A stretch of DNA of 35,756 bases from positions 1 through 35,756 of the forward strand of contig DAOVGR010000059.1 of assembly GCA_030672305.1 (NCBI GenBank), given 5' to 3'. A model generated the notes under the pieces. It was not told the DNA's origin. It ran no database searches and was given only the letters and a program-made list of their open reading frames with translations. The translations under genes were made by a program, and so were the position numbers. Shown in pieces: positions 5,938 to 13,903 of this stretch (its first letter is position 1; every line of letters starts with the position of its first letter). The DNA comes from Thermoplasmatales archaeon (GTDB lineage Archaea > Thermoplasmatota > E2 > DHVEG-1).

Positions 5938-6066
5938 ATGAGCATATTTGATATTATCATTATAATTTTAGGAGTAGTAGGAATTATTGGTTTAATTCTT
6001 TTACATTCTATATTGATAAAAATATTAGATATATTAGAAGAATTATTAATGGGGAATTATAAATGA
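5938..6066 (+). CDS. Small membrane protein
   Basis: 42 residues: one long hydrophobic helix (D-I-I-I-I-I-L-G-V-V-G-I-I-G-L-I) followed by an amphipathic helix and a short polar tail. A TAGAACAAA motif and AGGTGG lie upstream. It overlaps a 9-codon frame (6063-6092, ATG within the stop region) that leads directly into the HNH gene. Function unknown. Confidence 0.6.
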   Translation: MSIFDIIIIILGVVGIIGLILLHSILIKILDILEELLMGNYK

Positions 6067-6092
6067 CATTCGATGAAAAGAAAGTGATATGA
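6063..6092 (+). other. Nine-codon frame cut off by the HNH gene start
   Basis: ATG at 6063 overlaps the previous stop and encodes M-T-F-D-E-K-K-V-I before TGA, which overlaps the HNH start codon (ATGA). It may be a coupling leader or the 5' stub of a gene interrupted by HNH insertion. Confidence 0.3.
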
Positions 6093-6928
6093 TAATTTGT
6101 GATTATGGTTGTGGTCAAGAGGCGAATTATCAGTTTAAAAATGGTAAGTGGTGTTGCAGTGAAAATTGTAGATCATGCCCAGCAACTCGAAAGAAAATAA
6201 GCGAATCAAATAAGGGTCAAAATGCTTGGAATAAAGGGAAAACTATAGGCCCTTGTTCTGAGAAAATAAAAACAAAAATAAGTAAATCGTTAAAAGGGAT
6301 ATCTTTTTCTAAAGATCATAAAAAGAAAATAAGTAAAGGAAAAAAACTTATAATAAAGCAAATTAAAGAAAAGTACCCAACTTTTTCAAAAATTGAAGAA
6401 ATGAGATATAATCCTGACAAACCTGAAGAAAAAGAAATTCAGGTTCATTGTAAGAACCATAATTGTAAAAATTCAAAAGAAAAAGAAGGATGGTTTACTC
6501 CAACTGGTCATCAATTTGATGGGCGAAGAAGAGCTCTAGAAGATAAAAATGGAAATGATGGTACATACCTATATTGTTCTCAATACTGTAAAGATACATG
6601 TCCATTATATAGGCTACGAAGCGACCCTTATAAAGATAATTCTCTACCTTACACTTATACAGAATACCAAACTTTTAGAACCTTTGTTTTAGAAAGGGAT
6701 AAATACATATGTCAGTTTTGTGGAAAACAAGCAACACACGTTCACCATGAACGACCACAAAAACTAGAACCATTTTTTAGTTTAGACCCAGATTACGCTT
6801 GGTCATGTTGTGAAAAATGTCATTATGAAAAGGGTCATAAAGATGAATGTTCCACAGGTAACCTAGCAAAAATAGTTTGTAGTGTAGAATCACAAAAATT
6901 TTTAAGTGAGTCAATCAAAGTAATTTAG
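6089..6928 (+). CDS. HNH homing endonuclease with NUMOD-type repeats
   Basis: 279 residues. The N-terminus has a Cys cluster (C-D-Y-G-C-G, W-C-C-S, C-R-S-C), followed by NUMOD3-like DNA-binding repeats (K-G-Q-N-A-W-N-K-G-K, then K-I-S-K-S-L-K-G-I-S-F-S-K-D-H). A second Cys-rich part follows, then a C-terminal HNH domain: Y-I-C-Q-F-C-G-K, H-V-H-H-E, and C-C-E-K-C-H-Y-E-K-G-H. Such enzymes nick or cut DNA and spread by homing. The last codons share a 25-bp exact repeat with 28602-28626. It starts at an ATGA overlap and ends in TAG within a TAGAACAAA motif. Confidence 0.85.
   Translation: MIICDYGCGQEANYQFKNGKWCCSENCRSCPATRKKISESNKGQNAWNKGKTIGPCSEKIKTKISKSLKGISFSKDHKKKISKGKKLIIKQIKEKYPTFSKIEEMRYNPDKPEEKEIQVHCKNHNCKNSKEKEGWFTPTGHQFDGRRRALEDKNGNDGTYLYCSQYCKDTCPLYRLRSDPYKDNSLPYTYTEYQTFRTFVLERDKYICQFCGKQATHVHHERPQKLEPFFSLDPDYAWSCCEKCHYEKGHKDECSTGNLAKIVCSVESQKFLSESIKVI
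6880..6904 (+). repeat. 25-bp direct repeat, copy A
   Basis: Exact match to 28602-28626. Here it encodes S-V-E-S-Q-K-F-L near the end of the HNH protein. Confidence 0.85.
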
Positions 6929-6957
6929 AACAAAATGTAAAATAAGAGGAATTGTAT

Positions 6958-7839
6958 ATGTTAAGAAATATTAGAGTTTTATTAATAGAAGATAATATAG
7001 ATGCAGCTCTTTATGAAAAATCAATGTTAGAATTATGTAAAAATATTAATTTTGAAGTTATACACGTTTTATCATTAAAAGAAAGTTTAAAAATAATGCA
7101 AAATAAATCTTTTGATATTATATTGCTTGATTTAATATTACCTAATGGTAAAGGGTTAGATGTATTTAATGCAATATATAATAAATGTAAAGGGTTGCCT
7201 ATTGTTATTGTTTCGGGTTATGAAGAACATGCTATAGATGCTGTTAAAGCTGGAGCTCAAGATTATCTTATAAAACCTATTAATATAGAACAATTAATTA
7301 CTTCTATTAATTATGCTATAGAACGAAAAAAAGTAGAGGAAGAATGTAAAAAAGATTACAAACAGTTATTATCTATATTTGATAGTATGGATGAAATGAT
7401 ATATATATCAGATCCTGAAACTTACGAAATAATATATATGAATGAATCTATTAAAAAATTATTTGGGTGTTCTGTTGGTGAACAGTGTCATATAACATTT
7501 GGAGGAATAAATTTCCCTTGTTTAGAATGTCATAATCATGAAGTATTTGGAAGAAATTTTGGTAAAACTTTTACATATGATATAAAATCTGGAAAAAATA
7601 ATAAATGGTATAAATCTACGATACGAGCTATAAAATGGCCTGATGGTAGAATTTTAAGATATACTATATCAATAGATATCACTGATTATAAAAATAAAGA
7701 AGAAAGTTTATCTAATTTTTTAGAGAAAAAAATAGATGCGTTTAATGTTAAATTATCAAAGTCAGCAAATCATTATAAAAAACAAATACACCGATTAGAA
7801 CAAATTACCTTAGAGATGGTAAATGGCGGAGCAAAGTAA
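6958..7839 (+). CDS. Receiver-PAS signalling protein
   Basis: 293 residues from the ATG at 6958 (AGAGGA 7 nt upstream; a TTG at 6952 is the alternative). Residues 4-120 form a CheY-like receiver with acidic E11-D12, phosphoacceptor D58, switch S86 and K106. Residues about 135-245 form a PAS domain containing F-G-C-S-V-G-E-Q-C-H and F-P-C-L-E-C-H, a cysteine cluster known from PAS domains of environmental bacteria. A charged helical tail follows. There is no kinase, output or DNA-binding domain, so it must act through partners. It is unusual for a phage and may have come from the host. Its role in infection is unknown. Confidence 0.8.
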   Translation: MLRNIRVLLIEDNIDAALYEKSMLELCKNINFEVIHVLSLKESLKIMQNKSFDIILLDLILPNGKGLDVFNAIYNKCKGLPIVIVSGYEEHAIDAVKAGAQDYLIKPINIEQLITSINYAIERKKVEEECKKDYKQLLSIFDSMDEMIYISDPETYEIIYMNESIKKLFGCSVGEQCHITFGGINFPCLECHNHEVFGRNFGKTFTYDIKSGKNNKWYKSTIRAIKWPDGRILRYTISIDITDYKNKEESLSNFLEKKIDAFNVKLSKSANHYKKQIHRLEQITLEMVNGGAK

Positions 7840-7842
7840 AAT

Positions 7843-8124
7843 ATGCAACTATCTGAAACTATTATAACTAAACTCTTTGATACATTGAGTAAATCTATAG
7901 ATGACAATAAAACTACTTTGGATAAATTAGTAGATGCCCAAGTAGATAGTAGTAATTATTTAAAACCCAAAATAAATACGGTTGAAAAAAACAGCAATAT
8001 AATATTGGATATGTTGACTAGAATGTCTACTAAGATAACAATAATGATAGCTGCTGTTGGTATTGCGTGTACAATATTGGGAATAATTTATCTTATTGGG
8101 AAGATGATAATACCAATACCATAA
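7843..8124 (+). CDS. Membrane protein with N-terminal coiled coil
   Basis: 93 residues. Residues 1-62 are polar and helical (L-S-K-S-I-D-D-N-K-T-T-L-D-K-L-V-D). Residues 65-90 form one hydrophobic helix (I-T-I-M-I-A-A-V-G-I-A-C-T-I-L-G). This resembles the small membrane proteins often found beside phage lysis or tail genes, but no lysis function can be shown. It begins 3 nt after the receiver-PAS gene. Confidence 0.6.
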   Translation: MQLSETIITKLFDTLSKSIDDNKTTLDKLVDAQVDSSNYLKPKINTVEKNSNIILDMLTRMSTKITIMIAAVGIACTILGIIYLIGKMIIPIP

Positions 8125-8159
8125 CAAAATTTCAATTTCTCAAATAAAGGATTTATAAA

Positions 8160-8378
8160 ATGATAGTATATGCAAATGGAAAAATAATAGCAACTGATAC
8201 AGAAGGTAATACGCAAGATATTGGAGTAACTGGTGCAGAACAAGATGAATTAAAAGTAGCTGACCATGAGCAAGAAAATTTACTTTCAAAAATATTAAAA
8301 GAAATAAAAATAAATAATTTTCATATGTCTGTTTTAACAGATACTTATGTAAGAAATAGTGATATGGAGGATATATAA
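8160..8378 (+). CDS. Small phage structural-region protein
   Basis: 72 residues. It starts M-I-V-Y-A-N-G-K-I-I-A-T-D-T-E-G-N-T and continues with a helical segment (A-D-H-E-Q-E-N-L-L-S-K-I-L-K-E-I-K). I have seen this layout in small proteins encoded directly before phage surface or tail structural genes. The last base of its stop is the first base of the next gene. A virion role is inferred from context. Confidence 0.6.
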   Translation: MIVYANGKIIATDTEGNTQDIGVTGAEQDELKVADHEQENLLSKILKEIKINNFHMSVLTDTYVRNSDMEDI

Positions 8379-8956
8379 TGAGTGAGACAATTAAAGATGG
8401 AAAAGGTCGTGGATATTTAGCTGAAGTAAACGAAAAACACCAAATGAGAGTTGACTCTGTAGTACAAACAGAAGAATCGGAAATTGCAGAATTAGGTTAT
8501 TCATTTGTTGCTTCATCTAAAGTACTTACTTTAAATAGTACTAATCCTCATTTATTTTTATATATAAAGAATACAAATTCTGAAAAAAATATGTACCTTT
8601 GGGTTGTAAATTTTGCATGGAATGGCGGTTCAACTAATCATAATAGAACAATGAAATGGGGTTGGGTAATTGCTCCAAATGAACCAACAGCTAATCATAC
8701 AGTTGTAACTCCGGGAAATCTTAATTTTAATTCTGGACAAGTTGCAGAAGCATTAATCTATAAATGGGATGGTGTTGGAGATGGTATGACTTATACAGGA
8801 GGGGTTATACCTTCAGAAGAAATTTTTGATAAAGGACATTCTAAAATTGAGGCACAAGGTATTCCAATTATAGGATTAAATGGAGCTGTAGGATTTATGA
8901 TTACAGGAGAAGAAATTGGTAATGCGGTTGTAACAATAAGGTTTTATTATAAATAA
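8378..8956 (+). CDS. Putative virion surface protein A
   Basis: 192 residues, predicted mostly beta strand. The N-terminus (E-T-I-K-D-G-K-G-R-G-Y-L-A-E-V-N) resembles that of the next protein (I-E-D-G-T-G-K-G-Y-Q-A-Q-I-N), so the two are paralogues. The centre contains V-A-E-A-L-I-Y-K-W-D-G-V-G-D-G-M. Such proteins occur in large phages next to tail or capsid decoration genes. The precise function is unknown. Confidence 0.6.
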   Translation: MSETIKDGKGRGYLAEVNEKHQMRVDSVVQTEESEIAELGYSFVASSKVLTLNSTNPHLFLYIKNTNSEKNMYLWVVNFAWNGGSTNHNRTMKWGWVIAPNEPTANHTVVTPGNLNFNSGQVAEALIYKWDGVGDGMTYTGGVIPSEEIFDKGHSKIEAQGIPIIGLNGAVGFMITGEEIGNAVVTIRFYYK

Positions 8957-8968
8957 GGAGATATATAA

Positions 8969-9520
8969 ATGGGTTTTCAAATAGAAGATGGAACAGGCAA
9001 GGGTTATCAAGCACAAATAAATAATAAAAATATGCTTACTGTATCCTCAGTATCAAGAGGATTAAACTTTTATTCAAATAGAAATGGGAATTTCTATTCA
9101 ATTACATTTATAGTAACTCCAGATAGCACTGGTAATTGTTTTTATTATCTTAAAAACACAGGTGAAGAAGATTTAGTAATTCAACGACTAAGTGTCCATG
9201 TGGCTTCTAATGAGATAATTCGTGGATATCTTAACGATTTAGGCACACCTATTGGGGGCTTAAGTCGTATGCCAATAAACAGAAATGGGGGTTCAAATAA
9301 ATTATGTGATTGTATTGCTGAATATGGTTCAAATATTACTGGTTTGAGTGGTGGTGATCATTTTGATAGCTTTCATGTACCAGCAGATAACAAGTCACAT
9401 ACATATAGGTGGGAAGCAGGTATTATGATACCAAAAAATAGAACATTTACATTATATACAGTAAATGGTAATATTGAAATTGATATGACTGTAACTGCTT
9501 TTTGTTGTGCAGGACTCTAA
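8969..9520 (+). CDS. Putative virion surface protein B
   Basis: 183 residues and a paralogue of the preceding protein by its first 25 residues. The rest is a beta-rich domain with N-C-F-Y-Y-L-K-N-T-G-E-E-D-L-V-I, a pattern also seen in protein A (L-Y-I-K-N-T). AAGGAG precedes the ATG. No enzymatic motif is seen. A role on the virion surface is inferred. Confidence 0.6.
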   Translation: MGFQIEDGTGKGYQAQINNKNMLTVSSVSRGLNFYSNRNGNFYSITFIVTPDSTGNCFYYLKNTGEEDLVIQRLSVHVASNEIIRGYLNDLGTPIGGLSRMPINRNGGSNKLCDCIAEYGSNITGLSGGDHFDSFHVPADNKSHTYRWEAGIMIPKNRTFTLYTVNGNIEIDMTVTAFCCAGL

Positions 9521-9523
9521 TCT

Positions 9524-10621
9524 ATGAGCATAAAAACATTTATAACGGACATTACAACAGGAATAAAAGCTAAAGTTGATAATAAAAATGATACTGAAGA
9601 AAACGCTCTTGTCGTAGCTACTCGTCCGTTAAAAACTCTTACTAATAAAGTATTATTTTTTTCTAATCCTACTTATGGTATTGATATGAATAAAAGTTTA
9701 GGGCCTGCTGGTACACCTATCCATATACACAATGGAATAGATAATGTTTATTGGACAGCGAGTGCTATAACTGGTGCTATAAGATGGGATTTTAATAGTA
9801 ACACACAAGCACATACAGGTACTTATAGTATTGATGGAACCACAACTCTTAATGGGGATGAATCTCAATATGCCAAAGGAAGTAATCAAGACCTTACTGG
9901 ATATACCTCTTTAACAGGATGGATTTATATTACTGATTGGGCAACTTTAGGAGTAAAAGAAGTTCAAATATATGGTTGGGATGTAGGAGTTGGTTTAGTT
10001 GGAAACATTGTTGATATTGGCGATTATATTAATAAAGCTATTTTTAATACTTGGTCAAAATTTATTATTCCATTATCAGATATGGGATTGACCAATTTAA
10101 CTGTTGATTCAATAAGAATTAAAACTATAAGTACAGGTGGTGGGGCACCACCAAGTTATTATTTAGATGATATTGATATACAAGAAACAGCATTGTTTTT
10201 AAAATATACTATTGAACCAGTTGATGGTACTTGGTTATATGTTGACCAAGTTAATATAACAATGGCAGATGCTTTAAACACTACCCTTGCAGATAACTCA
10301 ATGTTTAATTTAAGTTATAATAAGTTTCTTGGTTTATCAAATTTGAGTATTGGAATTTTATTTCAAAAAATTCATGAAGGCGAAGTAACTTGGGTTTCTA
10401 CTTTTCATAATCTATTAGATTTTCTTCAAATACCAAATACAAATATCTTGACTGCTGGATGTGATGGAACAAATACCTGGTTTAGTTTGAATCAAATTTT
10501 TGGTTCTCCTGTATTATTAAAGTCAGAAACAAAAGATAACTTGACTTTTGTTTTAAGAGATGATATGGATGGATTATTAAGATTTAGAATAGGGGCTTCT
10601 TGTAGAGAGGAACAAAGGTAA
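9524..10621 (+). CDS. Putative virion surface protein with jelly-roll-like domain
   Basis: 365 residues. The first 35 residues resemble the N-terminal docking segment of proteins A and B (D-I-T-T-G-I-K-A-K-V-D-N-K-N). Residues about 80-225 look like a carbohydrate-binding jelly roll: D-F-N-S-N-T-Q-A-H-T-G-T-Y-S-I, W-S-K-F-I-I-P-L-S-D-M, and Y-Y-L-D-D-I-D-I. The C-terminal part is beta-rich without a recognised motif. A receptor-binding or decoration role is plausible. The stop TAA overlaps the ATG of the GIY-YIG gene (TAATG). Confidence 0.6.
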   Translation: MSIKTFITDITTGIKAKVDNKNDTEENALVVATRPLKTLTNKVLFFSNPTYGIDMNKSLGPAGTPIHIHNGIDNVYWTASAITGAIRWDFNSNTQAHTGTYSIDGTTTLNGDESQYAKGSNQDLTGYTSLTGWIYITDWATLGVKEVQIYGWDVGVGLVGNIVDIGDYINKAIFNTWSKFIIPLSDMGLTNLTVDSIRIKTISTGGGAPPSYYLDDIDIQETALFLKYTIEPVDGTWLYVDQVNITMADALNTTLADNSMFNLSYNKFLGLSNLSIGILFQKIHEGEVTWVSTFHNLLDFLQIPNTNILTAGCDGTNTWFSLNQIFGSPVLLKSETKDNLTFVLRDDMDGLLRFRIGASCREEQR

Positions 10622-11430
10622 TGGTTGTAAATAAAGGAATAATATATAAAGCAACAAATGAGATTAATAATAAGAGTTATATTGGTAAAACTATACAACA
10701 TTTTGAAAAATATAAAGAAATGCATATTCTTTCAGCATTGAAAAACAATGATAGAAATACAAGATATTTCTATAGAGCCATAAGAAAATATGATAAAAGT
10801 GTTTTTATTTGGGAAATTCTTTTTCAAGATTATTGTCATCAAAATAGATTAAATGAACTTGAGAAATTTTTTATAGCATATTATAATACATTTGGAAAAA
10901 ATGGATATAATATGACAAAAGGTGGAGATGGAGGAGATACTATATCATTAAATCCTAACAAAGAAGAAATATTAATAAGACGTGGTAATACATGCTCAAA
11001 AACATTAAATAAAATTGATTCTTTAACTGGAACGACAATACACCAAGGAATTATTAAAAAAGCTTCTAAAACAAAAAATAAAATTAATCCATTAACTGGT
11101 TTGACAATAAATCAAGAAAAAGCTTTGAAAAGGGTTGAAACAATTACAAATACTATAGATGAGAAAACTGGATTGACTATAGCACAAAACATTGGAAGAA
11201 AATCTTCAAAAACAATAAAAGAAAGAGGGTCTCTTGCTGGTATGAATAATCCAAAATCCAAAAAATTTCTTTTAATTGCGCCTAATGGTCAAAAAATAGG
11301 TTGTTTTGGAAATGCTAAAAAAATGTGTAAAAAATATAATTTGATGTTTTATTCGCTTAAAAGATATTTGAATAAAGGTAAAGTAAAAGATGGTAAATAT
11401 ATTGGTTGGGAAATGATATTATGTCAGTAA
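10621..11430 (+). CDS. GIY-YIG homing endonuclease
   Basis: 269 residues. The N-terminal GIY-YIG catalytic domain shows G-I-I-Y-K-A-T and S-Y-I-G-K-T, a following R-Y-F-Y-R-A-I-R-K-Y segment, and the E-K-F-F-I-A-Y-Y-N region with the metal-binding Glu. It is followed by G-Y-N-M-T-K-G-G-D-G-G. The middle holds repeated T-G-x-T-I-x-Q segments, and the C-terminus has an intron-endonuclease-like DNA-binding element (G-C-F-G-N-A-K-K-M-C-K-K-Y-N-L). It is wedged between virion genes and overlaps both neighbours, typical of a free-standing homing endonuclease. Confidence 0.85.
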   Translation: MVVNKGIIYKATNEINNKSYIGKTIQHFEKYKEMHILSALKNNDRNTRYFYRAIRKYDKSVFIWEILFQDYCHQNRLNELEKFFIAYYNTFGKNGYNMTKGGDGGDTISLNPNKEEILIRRGNTCSKTLNKIDSLTGTTIHQGIIKKASKTKNKINPLTGLTINQEKALKRVETITNTIDEKTGLTIAQNIGRKSSKTIKERGSLAGMNNPKSKKFLLIAPNGQKIGCFGNAKKMCKKYNLMFYSLKRYLNKGKVKDGKYIGWEMILCQ

Positions 11431-11933
11431 TAAACAAAGGCGAAAATATAGGTATGACACTACAACTTATAAAAAGTGATGGAGTTAACGTTGAAGAAAC
11501 CGCTACTGTTACTTATAGAATATTTGATGATACTGGAACAGTAGAATTAGTTTCTGAACAAACAGCTACTTATAATACAACTACAAAATCATATATTAAT
11601 ACTCTTGTTCCAAGTGTTTCTTGGATAGATCAGGAAGTTGGTTCTTACCTTATAGTATGGAGTGTATCTAATACAGATGATGATTTTAATGATACATATA
11701 CAGAAGATTTACAAATAAATATAGACAAAACTAAAATTGATAAAATATTAGGATTGGTACATCAGAATATACTAATAGATAACACAAGTTATGATGATTA
11801 TGGAAATTTAGCATCAGCGAGAGTTAGATTATTTCATGATTCAAATAAGACTAATCTTCTTAGTACATATCAAATAACTTCTGTGAGTACTGATGCTGGG
11901 AAGTTTACTACTTGGGAACAGATGGAGGTATAA
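11421..11933 (+). CDS. Ig-like virion protein
   Basis: 170 residues from the ATG at 11421; a TTG 15 nt upstream is possible but less likely. The first 105 residues form an Ig-like beta domain (T-Y-R-I-F-D-D-T-G-T-V-E-L-V and Y-L-I-V-W-S-V-S-N-T). A second segment has A-R-V-R-L-F-H-D-S-N. Phage tail and fibre proteins often carry such domains. It overlaps the end of the endonuclease gene by 10 nt. Confidence 0.6.
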   Translation: MSVINKGENIGMTLQLIKSDGVNVEETATVTYRIFDDTGTVELVSEQTATYNTTTKSYINTLVPSVSWIDQEVGSYLIVWSVSNTDDDFNDTYTEDLQINIDKTKIDKILGLVHQNILIDNTSYDDYGNLASARVRLFHDSNKTNLLSTYQITSVSTDAGKFTTWEQMEV

Positions 11934-11934
11934 G

Positions 11935-12111
11935 ATGGTTTCTATAGCTACTATGGGGAAATATGTTCCTATATTTAGAGGTGGAGCTCCTCCTAAAATA
12001 GTTCAAGAAGAAGTTAAAAAACCAACATTATTAATTACCAATGTTGAATATTCTAAAAAGAGAGATGAAGATAATAGACCAATTAAAATTATAGTTAAAG
12101 ATGTACAGTAA
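11935..12111 (+). CDS. Small hypothetical virion-region protein
   Basis: 58 residues from the ATG at 11935, with TGGAGG upstream overlapping the end of the previous gene. The sequence includes F-R-G-G-A-P-P-K-I-V-Q-E-E and a basic C-terminal strand (P-I-K-I-I-V-K-D-V). Not recognised; a virion or assembly role is suggested only by position. Confidence 0.55.
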   Translation: MVSIATMGKYVPIFRGGAPPKIVQEEVKKPTLLITNVEYSKKRDEDNRPIKIIVKDVQ

Positions 12112-12128
12112 TAAGTGAGGATTTAATC

Positions 12129-12764
12129 ATGTTAAATATTAATATTAATGATTCTAGAGATCTTAATTTTAAAATAGAACTTAGTGGAATTGCACCATCT
12201 CAATTAGAAGGAAGATTGCGATTAGTTATTGATAATATTGAGTATGGCATTCCTGCAAAAATAAAGGAAGGTAGTATTGATATAGTTATACCTCCATTAA
12301 AAAATCTTATTCAAAGAGAACTAAAAGAGGGGGAAACTTTTGCTGCTAAACTGGATGTTCATGGAGATGGTAATTATCTTAATCCTTGGTCTGGAGAATT
12401 TCAAATTCATAATCCTGTAGCATTAGAAGCTAAAATTATTGAACCAGAAGATAAAACATCTATTTCAGTTTCAATTAATGAGTCTAGAACTACAAAACAA
12501 ACTAAAACTAAAACCAGAGGAAAACAAAAAGCTAAAAATAAAATTAATGAAATGAAAGCTAAAGTTTCTAAAGTAAAGAAATATAAAGATAAAGAAGATT
12601 TTAAGAACAAACTTACAAAAGAAGATGTTATAAGTTGGTTATATAAAAAGGGAACAAAAAATCCACAAGTACAAGAAATTATATATGAACAAGCCATAAG
12701 TGAAGGCGGTTCAGGTAAACCATATAAAGTTTTAATGCAATTAACAAAAGTTATAAAGAAGTAA
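12129..12764 (+). CDS. Putative structural or assembly protein
   Basis: 211 residues in three parts. Residues 1-100 are a beta domain (F-K-I-E-L-S-G-I-A, G-R-L-R-L-V-I-D-N-I-E-Y-G-I-P) ending N-P-W-S-G-E-F. Residues 105-155 are a Lys/Thr-rich disordered linker (T-K-Q-T-K-T-K-T-R-G-K-Q-K). Residues 160-211 are helical (D-V-I-S-W-L-Y-K-K-G-T-K-N-P-Q-V). The beta domain reminds me of virion proteins of large T4-type phages; I cannot assign a name. Confidence 0.55.
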   Translation: MLNININDSRDLNFKIELSGIAPSQLEGRLRLVIDNIEYGIPAKIKEGSIDIVIPPLKNLIQRELKEGETFAAKLDVHGDGNYLNPWSGEFQIHNPVALEAKIIEPEDKTSISVSINESRTTKQTKTKTRGKQKAKNKINEMKAKVSKVKKYKDKEDFKNKLTKEDVISWLYKKGTKNPQVQEIIYEQAISEGGSGKPYKVLMQLTKVIKK

Positions 12765-12777
12765 GAGGAGAATTAAT

Positions 12778-13044
12778 ATGAAAGAATTTATAGCAAAAGC
12801 ATTTAAAAAATTTGTAGAAAATATATTATCAATTAAAGTGTGGGTAATATCTGGTTATTTAATTGTTTCATTATCTCTGGTTTTGGCTGATAAAATGACT
12901 GGATCAGATTTTGCAGCATCAAATGGGAGTATTATTTCTATTGTCTTAGCTATTAGAGAAGGTATTAAAGTTAGGAAAATATCTGCAGCAAGTAATGGTG
13001 CAACAAAGGAACAAATAAAAGAGATCGAGAAAATTTCAGTATAA
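12778..13044 (+). CDS. Small membrane protein, possible holin
   Basis: 88 residues. An amphipathic N-terminus leads into a clear membrane helix (V-W-V-I-S-G-Y-L-I-V-S-L-S-L-V-L-A) and a second weaker one (G-S-I-I-S-I-V-L-A-I), then a charged tail. The length, two-helix layout and position before spanin-like genes fit a holin, but no endolysin is adjacent. Confidence in the lysis role is low. Confidence 0.5.
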   Translation: MKEFIAKAFKKFVENILSIKVWVISGYLIVSLSLVLADKMTGSDFAASNGSIISIVLAIREGIKVRKISAASNGATKEQIKEIEKISV

Positions 13045-13056
13045 AGGAGAATATTT

Positions 13057-13383
13057 ATGAAGAATCTAATTATAATGTTATTTTCTTTTGGTGGACTTGC
13101 GGGGATTGCTCTTATTGTAAGTAATTACATGGGAGGTTCATTTAAGATTACTGATGTTCTTCATAAGTTATTCCAAAAGAAAGGTCAAGATAATATTCTT
13201 GAGATAGAAAAAAAACAAGACACTGTTATGAAAAAAGTAATGGAGAGTGAAAAGGTAGCAGAAGAATCTAAAGAAAAAATAAAAGAAATAAAAAAAGAAG
13301 CTAATAAAGAAATAGTTGAGATATTACAAAAGGAAGAAGTAGAGGATATCTTATTGGGAGATGATAAATTATGGGAATGGTAA
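13057..13383 (+). CDS. Membrane protein with coiled coil, spanin-like
   Basis: 108 residues. Residues 1-22 are hydrophobic (L-I-I-M-L-F-S-F-G-G-L-A-G-I-A-L-I-V). Residues 45-98 form a highly charged coiled coil (E-K-V-A-E-E-S-K-E-K-I-K-E-I-K-K-E-A). This is the topology of Rz-type inner-membrane spanins. It overlaps the lipoprotein gene by 13 nt, as Rz and Rz1 genes often do. It may act with that lipoprotein. Confidence 0.5.
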   Translation: MKNLIIMLFSFGGLAGIALIVSNYMGGSFKITDVLHKLFQKKGQDNILEIEKKQDTVMKKVMESEKVAEESKEKIKEIKKEANKEIVEILQKEEVEDILLGDDKLWEW

Positions 13384-13892
13384 AAAAAGCATTTGTTTTA
13401 TTTTTATGTGTGTTATTTTTAGTCTCTTGTGCACCAACTCAATTTGTCCCAAGAGAGATGAAAATACATAAGTTTGAATCAACACCAATGTATGAGCAAA
13501 CAACTGAAATTATTTTGCCTGGAAAACCTGTTAAAATATTATTAGATAAAAATTTTAAAGTTACAACAGATCCAAAACAAGCAAGATATATTGCATTTGC
13601 ACCAACAGAATATACAAAGGTTCAAGGATTTCTTAAAGCAGGAAAATCATATAAAGAGATCACAGAGGAGCAAGAGAAATTAATAAATGCTTATATACAA
13701 ACAATAAACGCTTTAAAAGAATATATTGCCCTTCAACAATTAAAAGCAGAAGAATATAGACAGTTGTGGGCAGATTCTGAAAATGCTTATAGAGCAGAAC
13801 AACACCAACACAAGATAGATAATATGTATCATAAAACAATAATTGGAGTTATGGGCTTGGGTGCAATAGTTATAGCAATCTTAGCTTTATAA
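13371..13892 (+). CDS. Lipoprotein with C-terminal membrane helix, putative unimolecular spanin
   Basis: 173 residues. The N-terminal signal ends in lipobox L-V-S-C with C20 as the lipid-anchored residue. The middle is helical (residues about 95-150, E-E-Q-E-K-L-I-N-A-Y-I-Q and Q-L-K-A-E-E-Y). Residues 155-173 form a hydrophobic helix at the extreme C-terminus. An outer-membrane lipid anchor plus an inner-membrane helix is the design of u-spanins such as phage T1 gp11. Start 13371 is favoured by GGGAG 10 nt upstream; 13377 is possible. Confidence 0.6.
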   Translation: MGMVKKAFVLFLCVLFLVSCAPTQFVPREMKIHKFESTPMYEQTTEIILPGKPVKILLDKNFKVTTDPKQARYIAFAPTEYTKVQGFLKAGKSYKEITEEQEKLINAYIQTINALKEYIALQQLKAEEYRQLWADSENAYRAEQHQHKIDNMYHKTIIGVMGLGAIVIAILAL

Positions 13893-13903
13893 GGAGACAA
13901 ACA

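Noticed and set aside
12407-12697. Minus-strand frame resembling a membrane protein
   Set aside because: It is the complement of a Lys-rich coding segment, has no ribosome-binding site and opposes a plus-strand operon.
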